Shown: positions 54,010 to 62,038 of the stretch, in pieces
Layout of the letters: the number at the start of each line of letters is the position of its first letter
How positions within the stretch are numbered: position 1 is the stretch's first letter
Source: an uncultured Gelidibacter sp.
GTDB lineage: Bacteria > Bacteroidota > Bacteroidia > Flavobacteriales > Flavobacteriaceae
Length of the DNA stretch: 64,000 nt
Direction: 5' to 3'
NCBI RefSeq assembly: GCF_947500795.1
Contig: NZ_CANMTE010000001.1
Location: 868,001-932,000 of the forward strand
Position numbers and translations under genes: made by a program
Notes under the pieces: model-generated
What the model saw: the letters and a program-made list of their open reading frames with translations, nothing else
What the model was told of the DNA's origin: nothing
Databases searched by the model: none

Positions 54010-54605
54010 ACCTATTACAGTTCTCCCCTCTGCCTTTACTTAAAGATACCATAGAAAGGAATGGCACTTTCTACAAATGCTTTTAGATAGTCAAATCATT
54101 CTTGTTGGCACTTGCAATATTTTGTTTGTTAGCTATTATGGAAGTGATCATAGTTAATATATGAGTCCATCTCCATCAACTTAAAAATGTGAGATTTACG
54201 TTTTAACGAATATGCTCACACCCAATAGGTTCAAACCAATGGCTAATCCAATTCACAACATTTTTTAGTTCTCACTCACAACATTTAGAAGTAGTTTTCC
54301 CTAAAACTGCAGACTTCATCTAAATGCGCGTTCTTAAATGTTCGTCATACTTACGATAGTTAACTTATAGAAGTTATAAAAATAATATGCGCATCTCAAT
54401 TGTCATTAGCTTTTAAAACTTTTAATAATAGCGATGTCATTGCCTGGCATATTTTTACAATGCACAAAAAATAATTCAATTCAATTTTAAAAAACTTCAG
54501 ATTAACTATATCTTTAGAGGATAAAACGCCTTATAGTTGTTGCTCGGTATACTTGAATACAACGTAGACTATAAGATGGTAATCGGGAATATATATTTAT
54601 AAAAG
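54010..54605. other. 596-bp non-coding region
   Basis: AT-rich, with frequent stops in all frames. I see no gene, repeat or hairpin with a T tract. TTGGCACTTGC at 54109-54119 looks at first like sigma-54 elements but the spacing is wrong. An unrecognised small RNA cannot be excluded. Confidence 0.4.
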
Positions 54606-55409
54606 ATGCAATTAAAAGATAAGACAGTTTTAATTACCGGTGGCGCTTCAGGCATTGGTAAAATTATGGGACGATTAATGCTGGAACGTCAGGCAAAAGT
54701 GATTATTTGGGATATTAATCAGGAAGGCATTGACACTACAATAGCCGATTTTTCTAATCTAGGTAACATTTCAGGATATAAAGTGGATGTTTCCAATATT
54801 CAGAACATCCAAGATACTGCTATAAAAGTAAAGCAAGACCATGGGAACGTTGATGTGCTGATCAATAATGCAGGCATCATTGTTGGCGAATATTTTCATG
54901 ACCATTCCACGGCTGACATCATTAAAACCATGGAGATCAATGCGAATGCTCCCATGTTAATTACCGCGGAATTTTTAAAGGAAATGCTCCAACAAAACTC
55001 AGGTCACATCTGTAATATTGCGTCTTCTGGAGGTCTTATTTCGAATCCAAAAATGTCAGTATATGCTGCCAGTAAATGGTCGTTAATTGGATGGTCAGAT
55101 AGTTTACGACTTGAAATGAGGAAATTAAAGAAGAATGTAAACGTGACTACCATTATGCCCTACTACATTAACACCGGCATGTTTGATGGTGTACAATCCA
55201 AAATTCCAATTCTCGATCCTGAAGCTGCTTCCTTAACGATTGTAAAAGCCATTGAGAAAAATAAAAAAATGGTCACAATTCCCGGATACATTTACAGAGT
55301 AACACGTTTCGGACAAGCCATCATGTCTGTTAATGTTTTCGATTGGTTTACAGGTAGCGTTTTAGGAATCTACAGCACTATGGAACATTTCACAGGACGG
55401 AAAAAGTAA
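54606..55409 (+). CDS. Short-chain dehydrogenase/reductase (SDR)
   Basis: A 267-residue classical SDR. The dinucleotide loop T-G-G-A-S-G-I-G is at 11-18, N-N-A-G at 87-90, the catalytic S140 in N-I-A-S-S, and Y153-x3-K157. The C-terminal part resembles the retinol-dehydrogenase/DHRS-like branch acting on lipids or sterol-like alcohols. D36 at the end of beta-2 suggests NAD preference. Stands alone between two non-coding regions; substrate not deducible. Confidence 0.92.
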   Translation: MQLKDKTVLITGGASGIGKIMGRLMLERQAKVIIWDINQEGIDTTIADFSNLGNISGYKVDVSNIQNIQDTAIKVKQDHGNVDVLINNAGIIVGEYFHDHSTADIIKTMEINANAPMLITAEFLKEMLQQNSGHICNIASSGGLISNPKMSVYAASKWSLIGWSDSLRLEMRKLKKNVNVTTIMPYYINTGMFDGVQSKIPILDPEAASLTIVKAIEKNKKMVTIPGYIYRVTRFGQAIMSVNVFDWFTGSVLGIYSTMEHFTGRKK

Positions 55410-55577
55410 CGTAAAATCAGAAAAATCAAATTAGAATTTCTTAGGTGAAACACCTAAACCCTACTCGTTTATCAAAGTTTAATTTTAATTAAAGCACTTT
55501 TTAGCTAAACTTTAATACAACTCCATACCCTTACACTCTCCGAATAGATTAATTTTGCAAAATTAAATTTTGAAGAA

Positions 55578-56036
55578 ATGGTTTCTGATTTATTCATTGC
55601 AATGCTTTGGAGTATTTCACCTTTTGGCGAAGCAAAAGTTGGTATTCCTTATGCCCTATTGAATGGTGTGAATATTTATATAGCGTTCTTGTTTTGCTTT
55701 TTGGCGAATGTTTTGGTGTTTCCTATGATGATGTTCTTCCTTAAAGTAATCAATCTTTATTTTTTTAAGTGGTACTATTATAAAAAAGCAGCCCTCTATG
55801 TGGCTCGACGTGCTAAAGTTGGTGCGGGAGAAAATGTGAAGAAATACGGATTTTGGGGCCTTATTGTTTTTGTTTTGATTCCACTTCCGGGAACGGGTGT
55901 TTACGCTGGTACTATTGCTGGGTATTTATTTGGGGTGGAGCGTAAACGCGCGTTCTTAGCAAATACTATCGGTATCTTTATTTCATGTGCCATTGTTTGG
56001 ACAACGACATTATTGGCGATGAAAGGCTTTAATTAA
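55578..56036 (+). CDS. COG2426-type small integral membrane protein (putative small multidrug export)
   Basis: A 152-residue membrane protein with four helices. The segments S-P-F-G-E-A-K-V-G-I-P-Y-A near 13-25 and K-Y-G-F-W-G-L-I-V-F-V-L-I-P-L-P-G-T-G-V-Y-A-G-T near 88-111 match the family annotated as putative small multidrug export protein, a distant relative of DedA-like transporters. Function is not established. A -7-like TAATTTTG at 55550-55557 lies 20 bp before the ATG. Confidence 0.85.
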   Translation: MVSDLFIAMLWSISPFGEAKVGIPYALLNGVNIYIAFLFCFLANVLVFPMMMFFLKVINLYFFKWYYYKKAALYVARRAKVGAGENVKKYGFWGLIVFVLIPLPGTGVYAGTIAGYLFGVERKRAFLANTIGIFISCAIVWTTTLLAMKGFN

Positions 56037-56058
56037 GATGTAAATTTCCGATATCACT

Positions 56059-57318
56059 CTATTGGAACATTGACAATGCTTCCCTTCTACTTTTAGTATC
56101 CAGAAAAACATACACAATGTTGCTAATAAAATGACTGGCCAAAACTGCAACAGCAGCACCGTTCACTTGCCAAATTGGGATCAGCAGATAACACAGTAAC
56201 AAGTTTGAAACACATCCGAGAATAAAACGATACACATTCTTCTGTATATCGTTGGCGTTAATTAAGTGCTTCTCGTAAATCATTCCAACAAAGACAAAAA
56301 GTGGCGCCCAACAAAAAATCAACAAGGGATATTTTGCTTCGGCATAAGAGGAGGTGAAAAAAGTATCCAAAATGACATCTCCAAATAGCGTATAGAATCC
56401 ACCAATTCCAACTCCAAGCAATAGCATTATTTTAAGAAGTCTCTTTATTTTTATTTTATAGAGCGTTACGTCATCCTGAAAGGATTCGGCGAGTGAAGGA
56501 TATAATGCATTAATTATAGAAAATCCGATATTCCAACTCAATCCAATAACTAAAAATTGAACCGTTGCAAAAATCCCAATGGCATGATCGTCATGATAGT
56601 ATTTTAAAAACAATTCATCAATAGTAATGTAGAACATGATTAATCCATTGGAAATAATCAATGGAAAAGACATTTTTAATAAGGTCTTTGCGTAGCTCCA
56701 CGAAAACTTCCATTGGCTAAAGAAAACCAACTTCTTATACCTTAATATCACAGAATAGATAAGCCCTTGAATGAACATATCCAGCACAATAAGTTTGGCG
56801 AAATAATACACATCAAACTGATTTTGCACGCCATAAAACTGCAACGCCACAATAAGCATTAAGCTGGCTATTTTACTTATAAATATGATTTTAGTCCATT
56901 TTTTTGCCAATAAATAGTATTCAAATACATCCGTCAATTTGAACAAATAACTAAATGCTATTATCAGGTATAAACCTCGTAGCGGACTGCTATCAGTAAA
57001 ACTAAAATAGATAAGAATGCCTATAAAAATCAGCAACCAACTGATGAGTCGGAGATAAAAAGCAGTGGCTAAAATCAGCTGCGTCCGTTTGGGATTAAAT
57101 ATAAGTTCCCGAATACAAATGGCAGATAAACCCAGGAAAAACAAAGGTGTGATCATTCCAAAAACAGATTCTACAAACTTAAGTTTCCCTATATCAACCG
57201 TTCCTAAAGCGCTAAATATCTTAGGAACTATAAAAACACCAGTTACAAGTTGTATAACTTTTTCGAGTGTAAACCACTTGGTGGCAATAAAATCTTTTCT
57301 ACTAAAAACCGCTGTCAT
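56059..57318 (-). CDS. Polysaccharide biosynthesis flippase (Wzx / MVF-like)
   Basis: A 419-residue membrane protein with about twelve helices, of the MOP (multidrug/oligosaccharidyl-lipid/polysaccharide) exporter superfamily. Features are the N-terminal T-G-V-F-I-V-P-K-I segment, L-K-F-V-E-S-V-F, and the mid-protein G-L-I-M-F-Y-I-T-I-D-E-L-F-L-K-Y-Y motif. It probably flips lipid-linked oligosaccharides. No glycosyltransferases or other polysaccharide genes are adjacent, so it is an isolated flippase. Convergent with the COG2426 gene (22 bp apart). Confidence 0.85.
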   Translation of the reverse strand: MTAVFSRKDFIATKWFTLEKVIQLVTGVFIVPKIFSALGTVDIGKLKFVESVFGMITPLFFLGLSAICIRELIFNPKRTQLILATAFYLRLISWLLIFIGILIYFSFTDSSPLRGLYLIIAFSYLFKLTDVFEYYLLAKKWTKIIFISKIASLMLIVALQFYGVQNQFDVYYFAKLIVLDMFIQGLIYSVILRYKKLVFFSQWKFSWSYAKTLLKMSFPLIISNGLIMFYITIDELFLKYYHDDHAIGIFATVQFLVIGLSWNIGFSIINALYPSLAESFQDDVTLYKIKIKRLLKIMLLLGVGIGGFYTLFGDVILDTFFTSSYAEAKYPLLIFCWAPLFVFVGMIYEKHLINANDIQKNVYRFILGCVSNLLLCYLLIPIWQVNGAAVAVLASHFISNIVYVFLDTKSRREALSMFQ

Positions 57319-57408
57319 GAACTGGATTTGGGTGGGTAAATATATAAAATCCGATTCTCTATAATCGATTGAAAGTAAATTATTACATTCGTTTATCTAA
57401 TCAACTTT

Positions 57409-58389
57409 ATGACTCCAGAGTTTCTACGTCGTTACTATATTTTACGCGTTATATCAAACCCAAAAGTGTATGGGATTGAGAAAAATGGCTTTGTTCCTCT
57501 AACCGATTTACAACGCGCATTAGATCAATTACGTTTAGATAATATTGATGATCCGCTGTATGATAAATTAAGTCAAAATGGCCAAAAAACTATAAAACGT
57601 GATCTTCAAAAGATAAAATCCTATTACCAGACCATTATCTTACACAAGCGTAATTACGGGTATTATGTGGAAGAAACTGATGTGAGTGAATCGCTCAGGG
57701 ACGTCTATGAGAAAACGGAAATCTACCTCCTCCACCACCATGCCCATAAATGGAAATCGTATGTCACAACCTCGCGGAACTCACTAAGCGATCAAATAGA
57801 TTTGGTGCCCCTAATTCACGCCATAGAACAACAATACAGAATTGAGTTGGAGTATCAAGGTTGGTATGATGATAATGGATTTGAGACTATTTCTGGTTTT
57901 TTTCAACCCTTACATCTCAAAGAAATCAACAAGGCTTGGTATTTAATAGCGCATAAGGAGCAGTATGGAATTTATTCGTTTTGTTTAGACGAAAGGATTA
58001 AAACTTTTAAAATCAGCAAACAGCAAGTAAAGCACCCCATAGAATTCGATGCATTTGAGTATTTCAAAAATGCCATAGGTATTTTAAAGACAGGAATACT
58101 ACCAGAATGGATTCATATTGAAGTGGCCAACCATCATTTTAAATACGCCATAAACAATCCGCTACATCATTCCCAGGAAATTGTCGCCTACCCAAAAATT
58201 CTAAATTCACACGAATTAGATTATAGCAATCCGGACATTTGGGGCGAAATAAAAGTGTTTTTAGAGCCTAATTACGAGTTCTTAATGGAGATTTTGAAAT
58301 ATAATCTTTGGGTAAGAATTGTTAGTCCGTTACATGTTAAAGCGTATGTAAAAGAGCATGTTGGAATGATCATGAAATATTACGAATAA
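57409..58389 (+). CDS. WYL-domain transcriptional regulator
   Basis: A 326-residue regulator: N-terminal winged HTH (about 1-70, with the recognition region Q-K-T-I-K-R-D-L-Q-K-I), WYL domain (about 135-215; I-E-Q-Q-Y-R-I-E-L-E-Y and F-F-Q-P-L-H-L-K-E-I-N-K-A-W-Y-L-I-A) and a C-terminal WCX domain (about 230-320). WYL proteins bind nucleic-acid-derived or other small ligands, and several (BrxR, CapW) repress phage-defence loci by binding inverted repeats. A 27-bp palindrome lies 66 bp after its stop, before the genes discussed below. Confidence 0.9.
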   Translation: MTPEFLRRYYILRVISNPKVYGIEKNGFVPLTDLQRALDQLRLDNIDDPLYDKLSQNGQKTIKRDLQKIKSYYQTIILHKRNYGYYVEETDVSESLRDVYEKTEIYLLHHHAHKWKSYVTTSRNSLSDQIDLVPLIHAIEQQYRIELEYQGWYDDNGFETISGFFQPLHLKEINKAWYLIAHKEQYGIYSFCLDERIKTFKISKQQVKHPIEFDAFEYFKNAIGILKTGILPEWIHIEVANHHFKYAINNPLHHSQEIVAYPKILNSHELDYSNPDIWGEIKVFLEPNYEFLMEILKYNLWVRIVSPLHVKAYVKEHVGMIMKYYE

Positions 58390-58455
58390 CATCTACTCCT
58401 CCAATCCTATTATATAGTCACGCTTAGATTTTTGTGGTTTAAAATTAAAGTTTTT

Positions 58456-58482
58456 TTAAACGGACATATTTTGTCCATTTAA
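58456..58482. promoter_or_regulatory. 27-bp palindrome, probable operator
   Basis: TTAAAC-GGACA-TATTT-TGTCC-ATTTAA: two 11-base arms with a single C/A mismatch around a 5-nt centre. It lies between the WYL gene and the 52-residue CxxC gene, 53 bp before the latter's ATG. No T tract, so an operator is more likely than a terminator. Confidence 0.6.
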
Positions 58483-58534
58483 GAAATAGCTTTGAAACTG
58501 AAATCAAAATATTAAACCCCAAATCTACCAACCT

Positions 58535-58693
58535 ATGGCTACCTATAAATGTCGAAAATGTGGCATCCACAAGAACGACACGCTAACTTCCCAGTTAAAT
58601 ACACGTATTACCTGTACTGCATTTGAAAAGGACGCCGACGTGGTTTTTCACGACTGGCAGAAACTTTCGGAGGAAGACTTGGTGTTGCATTAA
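58535..58693 (+). CDS. 52-residue CxxC small protein
   Basis: ATG at 58535 and TAA at 58691. The protein starts M-A-T-Y-K-C-R-K-C-G-I-H, giving C6-x2-C9-x2-H12 and a third cysteine C27, a possible treble-clef/zinc-ribbon-like metal site. The second half is acidic (D-A-D-V-V-F-H-D-W-Q-K-L-S-E-E-D). It follows the WYL gene and the palindrome in the same direction. I do not recognise a family; coding status rests on the Cys pattern and the clean frame. Confidence 0.6.
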   Translation: MATYKCRKCGIHKNDTLTSQLNTRITCTAFEKDADVVFHDWQKLSEEDLVLH

Positions 58694-58938
58694 CAATCAA
58701 ACTATTAATTTATTTGGAAAAGTAAGGATAATGAACCTTTTAATTTTTCATGATGACATGTGGGTTACCGCATAATCCGATGAAATTTTAAAGATAGGGT
58801 TCAACAATTATGATTTTACAAATTCAATTTAAATCAGATTATAACGATGCTAACATTCGAGATTTTATCTAATGTTACTATAATATATCAACGATTTTAG
58901 GACTACATCAACTAATTATAATTTAAAGAAACAATAAA

Positions 58939-59730
58939 ATGGATAAAGAGAAAATAGAAATCGATTTAGGAATTGAAGAGCAAAATTTACTTGCGGAAAT
59001 AGAAGAACTCCAAAGTAAGATGAATGAGGTGGACCCCAAAAAACTTAATGGACAATTAATGGATGCTATTAAAGAAAAATCGATTGAGTCAATAACAATG
59101 GCTCTAGGTGTTTCCGATATTTTAGAACAAACAGGTCATACAAAAGCTATTAATTTTAAAAAAGAATTTGAAAATAAAAAAAAATGGGACAATACTCCCA
59201 TAACTGAAAGAAGCAAAAAGTACAAACCAAAATTCACCAATGGTGATGAATTTGAAAAATTATTAAATAAAGAAATCCCAAAATACAATAGAGAGGAATA
59301 TGTTGGTAAGGGAAAAGGGCTATCACAGGCGGAGACTCAAAAGGAAAAATGGTTAGAAAGTAAAAAAGAAGGAGGTATCTATGATGCGTTTAGAGGCAAG
59401 TTTATTGCGAACGATGAAAAAGATAAGAAAAACAAAGCATATGAGTGGGATCACTTCAAATCAGCTTATGAAGTACATAATGACCCTATCTTAAGTTTAT
59501 TAAGTTTAGAAGAAAAAAGAAATTTTCTAAACTCAAATGAGAACTTAGTTCCTGTTTTAGGAAAATTAAATAATCATAAAAGAGCTGTAAGTCTTGACGA
59601 TATTCCAAAATGGTTAAACGCACCTTCAAAAGAAGATCCAAATAAAACCAATAAACAATTTTTTGAAATTGACGAGGAGCGGATTAATAATGCAATGGAA
59701 AAGGTAAGAGAAAAGAAAATGAAATCTTAA
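58939..59730 (+). CDS. HNH-like domain protein, N-terminal part of a probable frameshifted gene
   Basis: A 263-residue protein, very lysine/asparagine-rich and AT-rich in codons. Residues 1-60 are a charged coiled coil. The C-terminal half has an HNH-like arrangement: I-Y-D-A-F-R-G-K-F-I near 147-156, E-W-D-H-F-K-S (D171, H172), N-S-N-E-N-L-V at 198-204, N-N-H-K at 211-214 and K-W-L near 224-226. Restoring one A in the AAAA at 59716-59719 would fuse it with the next frame into a 557-residue protein, HNH-like plus membrane domain, an architecture I recall as a single gene in other bacteria (no family name known to me). Function unknown. Confidence 0.75.
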   Translation: MDKEKIEIDLGIEEQNLLAEIEELQSKMNEVDPKKLNGQLMDAIKEKSIESITMALGVSDILEQTGHTKAINFKKEFENKKKWDNTPITERSKKYKPKFTNGDEFEKLLNKEIPKYNREEYVGKGKGLSQAETQKEKWLESKKEGGIYDAFRGKFIANDEKDKKNKAYEWDHFKSAYEVHNDPILSLLSLEEKRNFLNSNENLVPVLGKLNNHKRAVSLDDIPKWLNAPSKEDPNKTNKQFFEIDEERINNAMEKVREKKMKS

Positions 59731-59822
59731 AAAACAAAACAGTTATATATGGTCTTAAAACCCAATCTAAAATTGCGGTATCGAACGCTGCCAAAAGTGG
59801 TGTTAAAGCTGCAATTGGCAAA

Positions 59823-60611
59823 TTGCTATCAATAACGGTTATTGAAGTAATTAATGAATTTAAAAATGAAGAAGAAGTTGATTTTAAAACTAAAGCAAAT
59901 AATATTACTGCAAGAATTAAAGCGAAATCAAAAGATATTTTGAGCTCGTTTAGTCATCATTCAGTTAATAGTTTTCTCTCAACCTTTATAGATGCCCTAC
60001 TGAATTCGGTATTTAAAATAGCGAAGAACATCTTTAAATTTGTTAAAACGGCAATTATGTCAATATTAAAAACTATTAAAATTTTATTTTCAAATAAGTA
60101 CACTTTGGAAGAAAGGCTCAATGAGGCTATGAAAATAATGGGTGCTACAGTAGCAACATTAATAGGCGTAGCATTAGACGAGGTTATTGGAAATGCATTG
60201 ATGACCTACTTACCTTTTACCGCTCCGTTTGCCGGTTACATCTCACCAGTTTTATCTGGTTTAATTGTTGGAATCAGTTCTGTATTACTTTTACAAGGAT
60301 TTCAAGTGTATAAGAACGAAATTGCTTTTAATAAATTAGAAGGAGAAAATATTGATAAGTTAACAAGACTATCGAAAGTCAATATGGCCCAAGTTGGTGT
60401 CAGTGATTACAAGACGACACAATCTGTTGGTTTATCAATTACGGTTTTTCAAGGAGTACTACCTATTATTGCATCTTGCAAAAGTCAAATAAACGATGCA
60501 ATTCAAGATTTATCAGAAATGAAAAATGAATTTACTTTAAGATCTATTAACGTAGAAAATGCACAGGACGAAGCAGACCATCTACTAGCTCAATTAAAAT
60601 CCCTATCCTAA
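59823..60611 (+). CDS. Membrane-domain protein, C-terminal part of the probable frameshifted gene
   Basis: The frame is open from 59691 but has no ATG or GTG; the first usable codon is TTG at 59823, giving 262 residues. Protein-like sequence continues upstream of this TTG (G-L-K-T-Q-S-K-I-A-V-S-N-A-A-K-S-G-V-K), which argues that it is the broken-off C-terminus of the preceding gene. From the TTG, residues 50-90 are amphipathic, and two glycine-rich membrane helices lie at about 104-122 and 139-160 with a P-F-T-A-P-F turn between. The tail is soluble and helical. The glycine-zipper helices could form a pore (inference). It ends in TAATG, overlapping the next start. Confidence 0.65.
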   Translation: MLSITVIEVINEFKNEEEVDFKTKANNITARIKAKSKDILSSFSHHSVNSFLSTFIDALLNSVFKIAKNIFKFVKTAIMSILKTIKILFSNKYTLEERLNEAMKIMGATVATLIGVALDEVIGNALMTYLPFTAPFAGYISPVLSGLIVGISSVLLLQGFQVYKNEIAFNKLEGENIDKLTRLSKVNMAQVGVSDYKTTQSVGLSITVFQGVLPIIASCKSQINDAIQDLSEMKNEFTLRSINVENAQDEADHLLAQLKSLS

Positions 60612-61354
60612 TGACTAATACTCAACAAGAAATTATTCCGTCAAATCTTGTTCCTGAGGTAAAAAGACTTCAAAGTAGACTTAACGAATCTGGCAAGAAC
60701 CTGGAACGACTTACTAAAAATTTAGAACAACATAGAGACTTAATTGGGGAAACACAAAAATCCGTTGACGATCAATGGTTCTCAAGTAGTCCAAGTAGAA
60801 ATGAGTTGTGGAAATTAATCAAAAGCGATCAAGAATCAAATAGTAAAACAACTAAAGATATCGCTAACTTATTTAAAAGTGTTAATCAAAACACAGCAGA
60901 TCTGGCTCAAATGGTTAGAGGTCTTGCTCAGTTATCATGTATGACGTATGAAGATTTAAATAAAAGTTTTAATGAAATCAAAGATAACAGAAAACAAACT
61001 AATGTTAATGGAGAGATACTTGAGAAAGGGCAATCACAGTTAAACCAACTTATAAAACTACATCTTGACAGAGCAAAAAATGAACGAGAAAAAGAGATAT
61101 TATTTAACCAAAATATGGAAAAAATTGATTTTGCATTAGACGTAACTAATAAATCTGTTAATCTCAAAATAGAAGAACTTAATTCCGCTATGGAACAAAT
61201 CTATTTTTTAAAAGAACTAAATAATAAATTAGTTTTAGAATCTAACCGATTTGATAGCGTAAAGAAGAGGTTAAAATTACTGACAACTTTAAGTGTAGTC
61301 GCGATAATGTTGTCAATAGCATCAGGAATTTTTATTTATATACAGCTATTTTAA
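60611..61354 (+). CDS. Coiled-coil protein with C-terminal membrane anchor
   Basis: A 247-residue protein that overlaps the stop of the membrane-domain frame by one base (TAATG), so the two are translationally coupled. Residues about 10-220 are almost entirely charged helix with heptad character. One hydrophobic helix at the very C-terminus (about 224-246, L-L-T-T-L-S-V-V-A-I-M-L-S-I-A-S-G-I-F) gives a tail-anchored topology. No enzyme motif. Probably the structural or sensing partner of the upstream HNH/membrane protein. AT-rich like that gene. Confidence 0.75.
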   Translation: MTNTQQEIIPSNLVPEVKRLQSRLNESGKNLERLTKNLEQHRDLIGETQKSVDDQWFSSSPSRNELWKLIKSDQESNSKTTKDIANLFKSVNQNTADLAQMVRGLAQLSCMTYEDLNKSFNEIKDNRKQTNVNGEILEKGQSQLNQLIKLHLDRAKNEREKEILFNQNMEKIDFALDVTNKSVNLKIEELNSAMEQIYFLKELNNKLVLESNRFDSVKKRLKLLTTLSVVAIMLSIASGIFIYIQLF

Positions 61355-61441
61355 AAAATGCCAATAAGAAATTAGATTTTGAAGACAACACATTTGCTGA
61401 TTTTTATAATGATTTCATAATTGAAATTTAAATTTACAACT

Positions 61442-61882
61442 ATGCAAACCACCACCCGCCCCTACCACCGCTCCGAAATAGATCTTCTATTCACTAAAAT
61501 AAAGCAACAAATGCACCAAGAGGCCTTAAAGCAAGGCGGAGATGGTATCGCACTTTATAGAGATTGCTACACAGGTAAAATTCTGCGTGGTGGCGATCGC
61601 TATGATTATGAGCATATCCGCTCTTCAGAATCCATATTCATGAAGTATTGCGACCAATTGACCAATTCTGAAATTGCGGAAGTGGTCAACTGCCCAGAAA
61701 ATGTGGCCGTGACCTTACGAACTATTAATCAGTCTAAAGGTAAAATGAGAATGGAAGATTGGCTTGCTAATGCGAACAACATTACCACCCACAGGATTGA
61801 TCTTGGATTAACTAAAAGCACTTTGGCTTATGCTGATATCGGCATTCAGCGGAAAGTAAACGAAATACTTGCTAGGAAGTAA
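61442..61882 (+). CDS. Stand-alone HNH-like protein
   Basis: A 146-residue protein from the ATG at 61442 (a TTG at 61421 would add seven residues). Motifs in order: Y-R-D-C-Y-T-G-K-I-L at 39-48, Y-E-H-I-R-S-S with E57-H58, N83, E-N at 86-87, N-Q-S-K-G at 96-100 and E-D-W-L at 105-108. This is the same order and spacing as in the HNH-like half of the protein at 58939, with E-H instead of D-H. Codon use is closer to the genome average than in the three preceding frames. Nuclease activity is not proven; it could be a decoy or immunity paralogue. Confidence 0.75.
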   Translation: MQTTTRPYHRSEIDLLFTKIKQQMHQEALKQGGDGIALYRDCYTGKILRGGDRYDYEHIRSSESIFMKYCDQLTNSEIAEVVNCPENVAVTLRTINQSKGKMRMEDWLANANNITTHRIDLGLTKSTLAYADIGIQRKVNEILARK

Positions 61883-61908
61883 TTAATTATAAGGGACCTA
61901 GTTACACG

Positions 61909-61935
61909 AAAACCAGAGGTGAATCCTCTGGTTTT
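61909..61935 (+). terminator. Terminator after the stand-alone HNH-like gene
   Basis: Eleven-base perfect stem AAAACCAGAGG / CCTCTGGTTTT with a TGAAT loop and a T-rich tail, 26 bp after the stop. Confidence 0.9.
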
Positions 61936-62038
61936 AGTTTTTAAGCATTTTTTTAAAAGTAAGTTTGTTCTAACGATTCACCAAAAAATTCTGTGGATCA
62001 AGACGATCACGACAATCCTAATTAGATATTTCTAATTA

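Noticed and set aside
54109-54119. TTGGCACTTGC as a second sigma-54 promoter
   Set aside because: The TGGCAC and TTGC parts are adjacent instead of separated by five bases, so the GG-N10-GC spacing fails.
59700-59725. Programmed -1 ribosomal frameshift between the HNH-like and membrane frames
   Set aside because: No X-XXY-YYZ heptamer fits; the tRNA re-pairing would mismatch at the first codon base. A one-base deletion explains the break more simply.
61355-61430. Possible 23-residue C-terminal extension of the coiled-coil protein in the -1 frame (ending I-I-E-I)
   Set aside because: It would need a frameshift at the stop codon, the existing C-terminal membrane helix looks complete, and the A-run there is not a classic slippery site.
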